From contig CM024183.1 of NCBI GenBank assembly GCA_013433145.1, forward strand, positions 4,148,001-4,212,000: 64,000 nt of DNA. Direction: 5' to 3'. Below are positions 36,301-47,418 of this stretch, piece after piece (position 1 is the first letter of the stretch; each line of letters begins with the position of its first letter). The notes beneath the pieces are model-generated. The model did not search any database. It had not been told where the DNA came from and worked only from the letters and a program-made list of their open reading frames with translations. Source of the stretch: Ascaris suum. Lineage: Eukaryota > Nematoda > Chromadorea > Rhabditida > Ascarididae. A program made the position numbers and the translations under genes.

Positions 36301-39300
36301 ACAATTAAACAAGAGACTGTTTTCATTGAAGCGTTGAAGGTACAATTTTTTTAAGCAGTGGTATAAACTAATGGTCGCATATAATGGTGGTCGAAGTTCA
36401 CCAGCACCTCTTCTGCGGGGATGAGCTCAACATCGACAGGTTATAGATACGTTCTTGATGCGCAGGCAAAAAAAAGCATCACCGTTTTATGCGATTACAA
36501 GTGAAATGTTGGATTTGCGTAAAAACAAAGATGGTCTAACGTACGAAAACTTGTAAGGTAGTGCAAAAATAACGCCATGCGAAAATCACGCGACATTACA
36601 GGCCTCTATTACAACAGCCCTCCGCGTTACAAAATTCTTTCACTTATGTTGACGCATAACTTAACGCCACAATGAAGCCGGAAATTCCATGTTTCCAACG
36701 CTTTTTTGCCTAAAAACCATCCGATACAGACTGGCGTGATCGAAATCATACATGATATCAACCTCGCAAGAAAAAAAAAACGGCGAGTGGCACATCTATC
36801 AACCTATATCTCACAATAGAAACGACGGTTGATCATTGTCAGCAAAAACGCAAAAAGCGAGAATATTGCAAATTAGAATTGCCAATCCACTATGCTATTT
36901 TTTAAACTGGTAGTTTTTCAAACTATATTCTGCTATACGCTACTTTCTCCAAAACCTCGAAAGCTCTATCATATTTTCATGAACTGTATTATAGTATACT
37001 TTACCGAACCGATGTTTTCGTGAGTTATGTCATGCCTTACGGGTCGTAACGATTTCGTAAAGTACATTGTAGCCCGCGATATTGCCGCGAAAAAATTTTG
37101 GAGTGTGCTGTCTTCACCGTTATTGAGCGTTGATAAACCTTAAGGCGCAAGTTATTAGCAACGTTGCAAACACCACTGAAGCGAACAAGGTTTTATTCAC
37201 TGATGTGAAAAGACTCCGAGAAAGAATAAGAGACTCTCGATACATTCTAACCTCAGATTCTGCGGCTTGAAGTACTGTGATTCTCTTTGCTCGAGGAAAT
37301 AATTGAGAAGTAGCGAGGATAACTTCTGTTCATTGAGGTGATTCTGACGTTTTTCGGTCGTTGATGAGCTTTTGAAGGATAACATTCACCCACATATATT
37401 GCATTGAATCTTTCTTTTGCCTCAGCCACCGTCTTCTACCGTGAAGGCGTCCCACGCTATAGTTTTCCTAGTCCTCTGCTTCGCAGTTACTCTGATACCC
37501 ACCGGATCGCCGTCAATATGTATCGGCAATGGAAAAGTCGAGGTGAGGCGAGCGAGATTGGTATTGTTCACCTGGACAATTAAAACATTAAAACGTTCCA
37601 CTCCTCTACAACATAGCCAGCTTAAAAAGAAATTCCGCATTCAGGTGAGTGAAAAGACGACGACGAACATAGAGAATAAAATTTGACTGTCGGGTTACAA
37701 AATCCAGATATTACGGAAGCAGTGATAGCACCGTGTAATATGTCGAATTGCCACCTTTGAGAGCTCGGCATCTTTCTCACATCCTTACTTTTTTTATTGC
37801 TAACATTTAACCTAAAGGATTAAACAAAGTAAATCCTATATATACATCTCACGGTTAGCAGCACCTCTTCACAGCATCATTCGCAGACCAAAATTTCCAA
37901 GGAGATTAACCACCTTAATAAAATGAGGGTATACCAAAATAAGAAGAAATAGCAGGTCAAAAACCTTAGCAGCCTGTTCTTAACAACTCCACTATTTAGC
38001 ACAATGTGTCAAAAACCCACAGTCCTTATCAGCTCACTTCGTATCATTTACGCAGCACGAAAATGAGGTTTAAGAGCATCTGCTTATTCACACACAACGT
38101 AACATTGCTACACTTACACTGATTACCCCCCCCCCCCCCCCCAAAGCAAACCTTCCCTCCTCGTGAAGGCTTTTCGAAATTTGCTGACTTCTCCCCGATC
38201 TAAGCACGCCACTGCCTCTAGTGTGCACACTCATCCTGGGCTTCAACCGAAATCTCTTCATCAAAGGCGTTCGAGTGGATCGCCAGGACCGCAACTTTTT
38301 AAAATTATTTCTACTGCAATCTTTTATGGAAACTACATCATAGCAGCGTGAAAAGCTCTCGTAGTGAAACCAGACGTTTTCTAAACCCACTCCCCGTGAA
38401 GACTACCTCCTCTCCGGATATCTTCTGTCTCCGCAGGAGACTTTCAGGAAGAGTAAAGTTCCCACAGATGCGGAAGATATTCGGAGAGGATGGAGCCCAG
38501 CGAGGCGCGGAGGCTGGGAAAACGCCTGATTTATTACGAAACCGTCTTCACATTGTTCATGCCACCGTGCTGCATCATTTCCACCCCGAAAACGCTCCAG
38601 AAGTAGTTTCTAACAAATTCCTGTCGCAAACGTTTTGACGAATAGGTGTGGCTAAAGCACAGGATGCTTGCTCACGTAAGACGCCGGTTTTCAAAACACG
38701 AAAACCACCGCACGAAACGTGGAAATGAGCAAGCGCTGGGACATTTTTAGAGCGGCTGCCCCGCGGACAATATGATTAATCACATCCCAAGGGGGGAGGG
38801 GGGAGGAAGGAGGACGCTGCCTACACTAATGTGAACAAGACTACTGGAGGCAATTCATACCCTCTTTCCCAAAGCCTCCTTTCCGCTTTCTATGTTAGTC
38901 TCCAGTTACTGCCCAAATCATTCGCACCCTTCCGTCTCTCTTCTTCAAGTATCCCCATTTGGAGAGCTTGTCTTTGCCAATACTCGGATTTTTTGCCAGG
39001 AATAAGTAAAGTTGATTTCAGGTTTATCTTGTGATGATATCTGCGCTTGTTTCGATTATGCTACTACATCTTTTTCCCAGTTGGGCTGTATGGACCGTGC
39101 TTGGAGCTCTAGCACTATGGGACGTTGTCGCGGTATTATGCCCTTTTGGACCACTGCAAATATTGATTAAGTTATCACGAGAAAGAAATGAACCCATTAT
39201 GCCTGCGCTAATTTATTCTGGTTAGTAAAACTAAACTTATTTTCCAATCCTCAGTTTTCCGGGCGGGATGTAAAGCTGCGATCCACACTTATTTGCGTAG

Positions 39301-42300
39301 GGTTACAAAATGATGTGGAAAAATGAAAGCCCAGAATCTAATATATGTACTTCAGACTTTTTCAAGTGTCTCGACTCTCATTCTATAATGTTCCGGTTTT
39401 CCTTTCAGCTGTAGTATCCAAGAATTTGCCACATATTCAGCAGCTAAGATTGAAAATTTGCTTTATGCTTCATTCTTTTTTGTAAAGTCCCTTTTGTTTC
39501 GAGTATTCAACTCAGCAGGAAACTATTCTCCCATGAAAGTATTGCAACGCTTTTTTCTTTTCTTAACGGGACTGCAAGTTAAGATGTGACTTACTCTGAA
39601 ACATCTAAATGCACAATCGTTCTTTTCCAAAGAAATCGGCGTAGAAATTCGGTGTGTGTACGTGGGTGATTCCCGGATGAATTTGCCACAACTCTAAGGA
39701 GATAGGAGATTTCTGCGATGTCGGGCAGACTCCTCGTAGCAACATGAAATTTGGATAGATGCCTCGGAACGGAAAATCAAGCTTATAGTTAAGTTACTTC
39801 GAAAGAATACAGCCCTGCGCATCTTTAAGTGCGGAGCCTAGCACGCATAGAACGCCTCGCACATTCGAGCGCACTGAAGCGCTGCTCAAAGCACTACCGA
39901 CATGCTCAGTTCTGATTAACAGACGCGCATTTATGACCAATGCGCGCGAGCAGGCCTTTTGCCTTACTGTTGCCTATGTTCGACTACTGGAAGGTTAGAA
40001 ATGATTTGATGTGTTCAGCGGGGTTAATTTACATGAACACAAAAGGAGGTGGGCAAGAGACGCTGGCATTACACTCGTGTCGAGGTGATCGCATTTCATG
40101 TACTGAAAAGCCAGGTAACTTTTCTCAGGTTTTCCTCCTCAGTCATTACCATTCCATATGTTCACTTCCTTCCAGCTGCATTGTGCTGGGATCTTTATGG
40201 GCTACTTCGAGGTAAGATGAGGTGTGATTGCACAAGGAATTGGGCAAATACAGATGTCTTAAGATTACAGCAAAATTGGAGCAGACTTCGGCTTGACCTA
40301 AAGTAATGCGAGCACGCCAAATATTAATTGCGTCAAGCCCTTTGACAAAGCTTTATCTGGAATGAAATCGTCTCCGCCGTGATCGTTGATTTTCCCTGTT
40401 GTTTTTGGGCTCATTGACGTTTGGTGCAGTGCTCCGAAACTCAAATTGAGAAAACGATGAGGGATATTTGCGTGTGCAACATCAGCTAATTTTCGTGCTG
40501 CAAAGTACTTCTCACTTTCAAACGTGAAATTGCCTCAAGTGAGCGAATGTGAATAGCTCTTTATGCTCTTTGCTTGCATGCTATAGCTGTTTGTTTAACT
40601 CAGTAATGCTCACGACTATTTAATAAGAATATCAACGTTATTCGCCTTATGTCTTCCACTAGTGTTTCAGCGAGGGTTGAGAAATGTAATATAACGCTAG
40701 GCACCGTCTCAATTTGAGTAGAAGGCCAAGTCACAGTGATCGTGCCGTTGTAGAGTAATTCGTCCATATACCGCTCAGCAATCGGTCAGTTATTCTCCCC
40801 CCCCCCTCCCCCCCCCCTCCCTAGTGAAGAAGAAGAGCAAAAATAGTGACAAGTAAGCGACTTGTCGCTCTCTTTTCTCAAAAAATTGGACACAACCTAT
40901 CCTAAAATGATGCAAATGGTTCATAATGCAATTTGCAGAAATTCATTCTTATTCTTTTTTCATTTCGCCATCCATGGACTTTCTCTATCATAAGACGGAA
41001 GTAGTACCACTTCGTTTGTGGAAATAAGTTATTTTAACCGAGCATCTTCCATCGAGAAAACCTCCATCAGCTATGAAGTGATTTCCACCTAAAGGTTCAC
41101 CAACATAGACTAGGAAGATCAAAATAAAGTAAAAGAGACGTTAAGAAGTATTCAATCAAGTCAACCACGCGGGTAGTGTTGAGTCCAAAGGTAATGACCT
41201 ACATACCAGAGACATAGCAAATCGCTCGTTGACTGCTTCATCCTATTAGTATTGCATTACTTCACTTTCGAAATGACTTTTTCTCAAATTATTTTTCAGG
41301 TTCGTCTGAGTGCGAACGGCTTCTCTGCGATGGTAAAATTCAGCGGGCTCAACCAGAGGAGAATAGCGAGGCGAGACCTAGCGGCAATTCAAGTAGAGAT
41401 AAATTAGTTCTTTTTTTACTTCTCAGGTTACTGCATACTGTTCCAAGTCTGCTGAGGGTCAACTTCATCAGCATCTGATGTTTGAGTAGGAAACTTTCCA
41501 CATGTTTGTACGCATAGGTATCAGCGTCCACTGATGTGCTGCTACCAGACGGGCAGTGTGGCATTGGGAACGAAACTCTTTCAGGCCACAGGGTGAAAGT
41601 GGGTTCTTTCGAAGCTCTCCACAAAAGGTTTGCAAGTCGCATCATGGTCTAGAAGAGGACTTTTTTTGCGACATCACATACGTAGGTGGCATCGTTGGCA
41701 TGCATTTCTGTCTGTTTGCACGTGCTTGTCTGCCTCATAGTTTCATCTCCATCGCAAGTGAAACTTCAACTACAAAATTTGCTGCGGAGTTGCACGACAA
41801 GACATTCTCTCGCTTATTCACTTCTCGGAACATCTTGCACACATTTGAAATTGCCAATAAATCGCATTTATTCGCTTCATTCGCGGAAAAACTAATCTTC
41901 TGTAGAATATTCGTACCCGTATAATCCACACGAGTGGATGGATAAAGGGAAGTGCAGACTCGTGAAGGTGGTTGGCTAGATGCATGGAATACAAAAGTGC
42001 ATGTCTTGCCAGCCTTTTGAAGAGTCTCTCGGTTTGCTGTGCGGTTCAAAGGGTTTCGTGCGAACAGAAGTTTGCCGGTTTCCTTCAGCAGTTGAAATCA
42101 CGAGGACGTACGTTTTGTCCAAGAACGTTCCTATTGGATGTGTAGCTTTCTGGGTTTTTCTGGGGAAAGTCAAGCGCAAATCGCATAGTGATCATTTGAA
42201 TTATGTGTCCCACGGTATCACCTTACTACCATGAAAGAATGCTCGGAGCCTGTGAAAAGTGTTGCATCAAGGTTGCTAACCTTTCTCAACCTCGCAACCG

Positions 42301-44758
42301 CACTTAATTCTATCATCGATAAAATTACCAAAATTACCAAATATAAAATTATAAAATTACTATATATATTCTCTTATAACATTTACTGATTACTTTAGCT
42401 CATTGCCCACTCAAATCTAATGAGCACTAACGTCGTTGGTCACATTAAAATGGCAACAGCCAACACAACTGAACATTCCAATAAGTTAAATTAGCGTTCA
42501 GTGTTGGTTATAAGAGAATATATTCAATTAGAAGCCGTAAAAAGCACGTTTAATTTTGTGATCGATAGAACACCCTTTTTTCTCGGCTCTTTTGGACTTT
42601 CCGTTCTCAGTCCATTCAAAAATGTTTTGCCGTTACTTCAGAGTTAAATGTTTGCGGCTTATAAGCGAAATGAAAGTTTCAGCCGAAGAAAGTGGTCTAT
42701 GGATCCCAAGATATTCTTTTTTCGCTCATGTCTCAACACGGCTATTCTTCTACTCGAAATGAGCTCTGCACTTCAAGTTTCTTGAGAACTGCTTATATCA
42801 AAGAAGTGGTTTAATTTCAAAAGAGTTGTCCATCTTTTCAAACAGCTTCTTTTCTTGGTCTCGAAAGATGCATTCAGGAAGTCAGAAACACTGTCCACTC
42901 AAAGAAATCCGTTGCATATCTTTCAGCACACGAGAGACAGATAAGTAGCGCATCATCGGGAAGAGCAGGCCTGAGTAGCGAAAACCCACAAAACACGAGT
43001 GGGACACAAACGAGCGCCCGGTCAGATAATAACCCGATGCCTGTAAACGATAATAGAAGAGCGAATTCGGGTCGTGCCAGTCGATCAGGTAATTAGCTCA
43101 TGTTGATACATAGGCTGCTTTCTTCCGAACTTCCATTTCAGACTGTCTTCATGTTCAGTATCCACTGGTGAATGCACTCTCAAAACACAGTATCGAGACA
43201 GCGTTTAGTTCAACTTTTCCTCTAGGTCCGATTGTTCTGTTTATGAAATTCATATGGTCCACTCAGTAAGTGCTATCGCCTGCTTTTGTTTCGAAACATG
43301 TTTTGGCAAACTAAAAGTTGATCCTTCAACGACTCCATATGAATTCCAACTGATGACGTTAGTGGCGTCAGCCGCACCTCCCTCTCCCAATAGAAGAAAA
43401 ACATCGCTGTGGTTCACACCATAACAGTTTTGCAAAATGGGGTTCTTCAGAAGCGATAAAGCTTGGATTAGGCGATTTCATCTTCTATGGTGTTCTCATC
43501 GGCAAGGCGAGTGAAGGAGGAATTCTTGCAACGATCTCATGCTTCACTGCCATCCTTATTGTATGTTTCGATCATCTCATTATGAGTGCATTTCAAACAA
43601 TCACTAACTGAGAAGAGTGTTGAGTTCGGATGAGTTCCGTCAATTCAGGATAACCCCTTCTCGGGCAAGAGTCGAAGATGAAAAACGTTGTATATGACGC
43701 ATTATCGGTATTGTCGTGGTGCAGGGGCAAATTGCATCTCTCGTCATTCACATGCATGACCCTACAGCAATAAATCTCTTATTAGAGATCTCGTAAGTTG
43801 TAACTGTGAGGCTTTTTCGGCTGAATGCGCGGTAAACGGTGTGAATTATTCATGAAGGTCAGTGCAACAAACCAGCGTATCCGCCCATGTGCTCTTCACG
43901 TTATGTTTTGCGTAACTTATATGGATGGCAGGCTGGTTGGTAAGACTACGTCTAGACCATTTTGAAGATATGAATCATTCTTGATGATATTCCTAATGAT
44001 GACTGCATGCTGCAGTGATTACCGGCTGGGAGAGGGGGGGGGGGGGGGGGGCGACATCGATGCGATGCATCAACAAAGATTCGAAGATAAAGAAGAAGAG
44101 AAGAATTACAATTAGCCATCTAGGCATCCAAATCTGTTCTATCAGCCTGTACCTTATTCAAAAATTTTTGGCTGGTAGACACAAGAAACACACGACAAGG
44201 GAGGTGAAGAGGAAAGCGTTTGTGGACAACAGTTTAATATGAAAGTCTTGCTGAACTTTTGGTATTCCGTAAAGGTGCATGCAACTAAGTTAATGTAACA
44301 GACCACTCTGCCACACAGACTGCCCTTGGTTGTGCAAGTCAATAAAATTCGGTGAGCGCGATGATGCTTAAGGGAGGGATCTGTATGCTCACATTCGAAG
44401 TCATTCTGACATATTTCGAGTGGCGAAAGCTCAAGCACTGCCTCTTAAAAATAGTACTGTGATGATTGCTCCGCGCATGGAAAGAAGTGCTGCTGTACAT
44501 TCACTTAGGATCTAATACCTTTAGGGGGTTAAATTTTTGCTGTCATTTGTGGCAATTGCGCGATCGTTTACTTCATTCATCTTGCATAATTTCTAATGAG
44601 GTGTTGAGGTGTAACATAATGCGGTCATGAGAAAGGTATCGAGCTTGTATGTGCTCTATGTGCTAGCTTCCTGGTCCTGTTGTGAGATGAAGCAACATTA
44701 TTGTCTTTGGCTGCAACACTTTCTACTTCTTTACGGGGAGTATGACAGTGCAGCTAGA

Positions 44759-44856
<98 letters not shown>

Positions 44857-45125
44857 GTTCCGAGCCCAATACAAACTAAGCTTATGTGAGGGCTTATTCC
44901 ACGACGTCTCTCTGCTTTATCTATTGAGTTTGTGCAGTTATATTTGCATTGTAGCATTGTGGATTTCAGGGTTTGTGCGCAACTTTGGTTTTTCTTTTTA
45001 TCTATGGTCGAGCATTACCAGCACTTCCCATCTCGATCTTTATGGGCATATCCTTCTATTTTGCAACACATTTCCTCATCGATCCGTTTTGCGAGTCCGT
45101 TTCGATGCATCAACTTATCCTATAA
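30378..45125 (+). CDS. presenilin (catalytic subunit of gamma-secretase), complete, 11 exons
   Basis: Intramembrane aspartyl protease of the sel-12/hop-1/PSEN family, about 468 residues, close to human presenilin-1 (467). Exons: 30378-30522, 32369-32510, 33092-33233, 34545-34612, 35968-36088, 39022-39220, 40143-40211, 41300-41392, 42927-43088, 43451-43560, 44970-45125; all junctions are phase-consistent. Features: a Ser/Arg-rich cytosolic N-terminus, TM1 (LKLFAPVSCCMTLVF), TM2 (IIIAAMFVGLIIAATSLIVF), TM4-5 (NYGTLGMISIFWTAPLMIQQ), TM6 with the first catalytic Asp in ALALWDVVAVL (about 240), then ERNEPIMPALIYS. A hydrophobic cleavage-region exon and a Ser/Asn/Arg-rich loop (about 296-380) follow. 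TM7 has GLGD with the second Asp (about 389), and TM9 starts with PALP (about 434-437). It acts in ER, Golgi and plasma membrane with nicastrin, APH-1 and PEN-2, and processes Notch-type receptors. Orthology to sel-12 rather than hop-1 is likely from length and loop but not proven. Confidence 0.95.
35608..35640. repeat. poly-G tract
   Basis: About 21 consecutive G followed by aggagggggagg, in presenilin intron 4. It can form G-quadruplexes on the + strand. Confidence 0.95.
36089..39021 (+). other. presenilin intron 5 (2.9 kb)
   Basis: The longest presenilin intron. It holds a poly-C tract at 38126-38142 and a GC-richer block at about 38150-38800 with overlapping short open frames on both strands, none with a recognisable motif. 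The G/C block resembles other GC-rich islands here and may be a dispersed repeat. Confidence 0.55.
38126..38142. repeat. poly-C tract
   Basis: Seventeen consecutive C in presenilin intron 5. Confidence 0.95.
39022..39220 (+). CDS. presenilin exon 6: TM5-TM6 with first catalytic aspartate
   Basis: After gttgatttcag the exon reads VYLVMISALVSIMLLHLFP, then WAVWTVLGALALWDVVAVL. The GAC at 39121-39123 is the TM6 catalytic Asp, preceded by Trp as in C. elegans sel-12 (WD) rather than Tyr as in vertebrates (YD). It ends RERNEPIMPALIYS, the conserved segment before the endoproteolysis region, in phase 1. Confidence 0.96.
40143..40211 (+). CDS. presenilin exon 7: symmetric hydrophobic cleavage-region exon
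   Basis: A 69-bp exon bounded by ttttcctcctcag and gtaaga, phase 1 on both sides. It encodes VITIPYVHFLPAALCWDLY plus GLLR, joining ALIYS to GSSECERLL. Its place and hydrophobicity match the segment after ALIYSS in other presenilins, where autoproteolysis occurs. It is short enough to be missed by gene finders. Including it brings the protein to the family's usual length. Confidence 0.75.
40797..40821. repeat. C-rich tract
   Basis: Runs of C with single T interruptions in presenilin intron 7. Confidence 0.93.
41300..43088 (+). CDS. presenilin exons 8-9: hydrophilic TM6-TM7 loop
   Basis: Two exons, 41300-41392 (SSECERLLCDGKIQRAQPEE...) and 42927-43088 (HERQISSASSGRAGLSSENP... ending GRASRSG). 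Both enter and leave in phase 1. The sequence is rich in Ser, Asn, Arg and Gln with no hydrophobic stretch, as expected of the poorly conserved cytosolic loop. The donor of exon 8 (gtagag) is the weakest border of the gene. The intron between them carries the inverted-repeat element at 42365-42522. Confidence 0.82.
42365..42522. mobile_element. MITE-like element with 16-bp terminal inverted repeats
   Basis: The left end tatattctcttataac (42365-42380) and right end gttataagagaatata (42507-42522) are perfect reverse complements enclosing about 126 bp of non-coding sequence. It lies in presenilin intron 8. Flanks are TA-rich (tata before, ttca after), so a TA target duplication is possible but not provable. 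Small size and lack of coding fit a miniature inverted-repeat element. Confidence 0.6.
43451..43560 (+). CDS. presenilin exon 10: TM7 GxGD active-site motif
   Basis: Reads EAIKLGLGDFIFYGVLIGKA, then SEGGILATISCFTAILI. The GAT at 43474-43476 is the second catalytic Asp of the GxGD protease signature. The acceptor is ggttcttcag and the donor is gtatgt, phase 0. Confidence 0.97.
44033..44051. repeat. poly-G tract
   Basis: About 18 consecutive G after gggaga in presenilin intron 10. Confidence 0.94.
44767..44854. repeat. (TA)n microsatellite, about 44 units
   Basis: Uninterrupted array in the last presenilin intron, about 115 bp upstream of the final exon. Confidence 0.98.
44970..45125 (+). CDS. 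presenilin exon 11: PALP motif and C-terminus
   Basis: After ggatttcag the exon reads GLCATLVFLFIYGRALPALP, then ISIFMGISFYFATHFLIDPF, and ends SMHQLIL and a stop. PALP at the start of TM9 is required for presenilin assembly and catalysis. The C-terminal hydrophobic tail is as expected for the family. Confidence 0.96.
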   Translation, partial: GLCATLVFLFIYGRALPALPISIFMGISFYFATHFLIDPFCESVSMHQLIL

Positions 45126-45135
45126 TTGCTCAAAC

Positions 45136-45141
45136 AATAAA
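45136..45141 (+). terminator. AATAAA polyadenylation signal of presenilin
   Basis: An exact AATAAA begins 11 bp after the presenilin stop codon, implying a very short 3' UTR if used. Confidence 0.55.
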
Positions 45142-46730
45142 AAACATCGTCGATAACCCATCCGTTTATTCGCGGAGGTCATTTCCACTCAACCGATGGT
45201 ACTCCGTGTGTAAAAATGCTCTTGACATGACTATGCTTTATTGCTGTGTTTTTCGATGTTGCTGTATGCTAATATTAGAGCAAAGTGATTTTCACATGTG
45301 TCCTTCCCCTTTCTCAAGAATGAAATAGTTGATATCACATGCTCGAAATGCACATCTCTGAGTTATGACTGTGGTATGAGGATTTTTAAATCATTCAGCA
45401 TTATTCGCGTTATTGATTCTACATTAATGTCGGCAAGTATAAATAATATTGAAAGATACCGCGTTGTATTTGAGACGCTTTTAATGTTTCTATATCTGAA
45501 CCCTAGAGATGTTGTTGTCTCAATTTTTGTTCTCCACAGTGTTCATTTAAAATAAATTCATGTCAGTTTCCGAGCAATCAATGCGCTTCAGATCTCAGCC
45601 ATGCTAATGCAAATGGCGGCTATATAAGCGTTAATTTCATTGAAAAAAAGGCCCACTTCCCCCGCCTGGTCGACTTTATTTTGCGATCGCGAAGCAGAAA
45701 TGCGAAGCAGCTTGATTTATCAGAAAGTTGTGTGGGTATTTCGTCTTTTCGCCGTAACGATAATGTGTTGTCCTCTAAGATAGAGGCGAGTTGTCTGAAG
45801 CAAAATGTAGACTCAAACGAAGTTTAGATAAGTGCTATGTTAAAATACTAAACTTCGCAGACACGGACATCGAATAGAAATATTGCAGCGCAAATATGCA
45901 GCTGTTATTGAGACCACTTCAATGTTGTATTAGAGCCTTGATGTGTTTCAAATATTTTGTGGGCATCTTTGGCGTTCATGCTTGTTGCAAAGACAGAGAT
46001 ACCTGTTCAAATGAACGATCAAGGTATTCGTTGTTTTGGCAGAGTGCGAAGAAACGAAAAAGAGAGGGGGGAGGGGCAGAGAGACTGAAATGAGCTAACA
46101 GTAATAGAGGCAGGAATAACGGGAGGAGACGTTTGATAACAGTATGGTACTCCATTACAAACCGAGTAATAAGATTGAAATCCACAGACATCAAATGCAC
46201 CTCGTCCAATAGGTGTCACTTTGTTCAAGAATAATTTTGCGAGTGCTTTACCCTAATTTCTTTCCTGATGGCATTAATCAACGTACTACTGTTTGTGGTA
46301 ATGCATAATGTGCACTCATCCACCTCACTATGTCCATTCCTTTTCTATATTATTTGTGCATGAAATACGTTTGAGTGAAACAACCTCATTTTTACTCACT
46401 TTAATTATTAGTATATTTTATTATCGTTCACCTTGTTTCCTTTCATTTTTTATTTCAGCTCAAATATACGAGTATTTCATGAATTTTTTTTTGCGGTTGT
46501 TCACTTATGCAGTAGGACGATTTGAAACTGCTGAAGAATAGTAGCGAAACGTTCCAACATTTCGCGTCGACATTTTTCCATATATATTTGCAAGCGTTTC
46601 ATCAGTGTACCATGAATAAATGAGATATGTTCCTCCTTTTAAAGCGTTCGAAAATATTCAAATTTTTTACGTTTATATTTACATTCATATTTACATATAT
46701 TTATATGCATAGATTTATGCTATATATTTA
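45142..46730. other. no gene seen downstream of presenilin
   Basis: AT-rich sequence with only short frames that lack splice or motif support. A purine-rich stretch lies at 46050-46085. Confidence 0.55.
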
Positions 46731-46766
46731 ATAAGTTATTTATTTTTGAAGAGAAAGAGGTAAAGG

Positions 46767-46988
46767 ATGAGGTGGAGAACATGGATTTTCTTGTTGTGCA
46801 CGTGTACGACAATCACCTTTGTATACACATTTGTCCGCGCAGCATCATCACTATGCAACGCGCAACAGCGCTTAAATGGATGCTCTCCAGCAGACTTTAA
46901 AGCATGGACGACGGAAGACAAAAATAGAGAGGGCAAATTGCGAACCCTTCTTTTGAATTGCCAAGAACGAAGCAACCGTATTTACTGA
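46767..46988 (+). CDS. possible short secreted protein or secretory first exon (hypothetical)
   Basis: A 73-codon frame starts MRWRTWIFLLCTCTTITFVY, a basic end followed by a hydrophobic core that looks like a signal peptide. A polar tail with several Cys follows (LCNAQQRLNGC...), ending NCQERSNRIY. Nematodes have many such small secreted proteins, but no start context, poly(A) signal or partner exon supports this one. A chance frame is quite possible. Confidence 0.22.
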   Translation: MRWRTWIFLLCTCTTITFVYTFVRAASSLCNAQQRLNGCSPADFKAWTTEDKNREGKLRTLLLNCQERSNRIY

Positions 46989-47359
46989 AAGCGGCATCGT
47001 CTGCTTGTGGAGTTGAAATTCTCTTTTGTATAAACACACTTCGTCGACGGAAAATTCTTTTCCCTGAAGTCTTTCTTTCCGGTTGCGTATAATGAAGTTA
47101 CGAAGGACAGCACTCGAAGGCACCAAGTTTTATCCATCATAAATTCATCTAGTTTTGAAGTGAATTCATCAAGTCGTAATCATTATCACTACTGCGATAT
47201 GCTCTAAGGCAAGCGAAACAGAAGGGGAATGTTGCTGCAGGCATGCCTGAGGAGTAATAACTTCCCAGGGAATTTCTGCCTGATGCACACTCTCTCAAAG
47301 ATCATCATCAAACGTTAATGCCGAAGAGGTGATTTTGCTATGACAAATCGCCGCCTACG

Positions 47360-47418
47360 ATGGACGTCCTCCGTGTAATCTTTTGGATGTCTGTCACGTT
47401 GATAAATTTACCAGCTTG
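47360..47418 (+). CDS. possible signal-peptide first exon
   Basis: ATG at 47360 opens MDVLRVIFWMSVTLINLPA and runs straight into an ideal donor (ttg|gtgagt), phase 2. Length, hydrophobic core and small residues at the end fit a secretory first exon, which could belong to the unidentified gene at 50404-57489. The minus strand of the same place also has an 80-codon open frame (47338-47580), so strand choice is not certain. Confidence 0.28.

Noticed and set aside
38088..38638. Overlapping open frames on both strands in the GC-rich part of presenilin intron 5
   Set aside because: High GC lowers stop frequency; the compositions are biased and no splice partners or domains are visible.
43735..43804. 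Extra presenilin exon reading GQIASLVIHMHDPTAINLLL
   Set aside because: Good-looking borders, but it is not symmetric in phase, has no counterpart in presenilins, and would break the join between ATISCFTAILI and GLCATLVF.
44627..45328. 233-codon plus-strand open frame
   Set aside because: Its length comes from the (TA)n array, and it crosses the last presenilin exon in a different frame from the PALP-encoding one.
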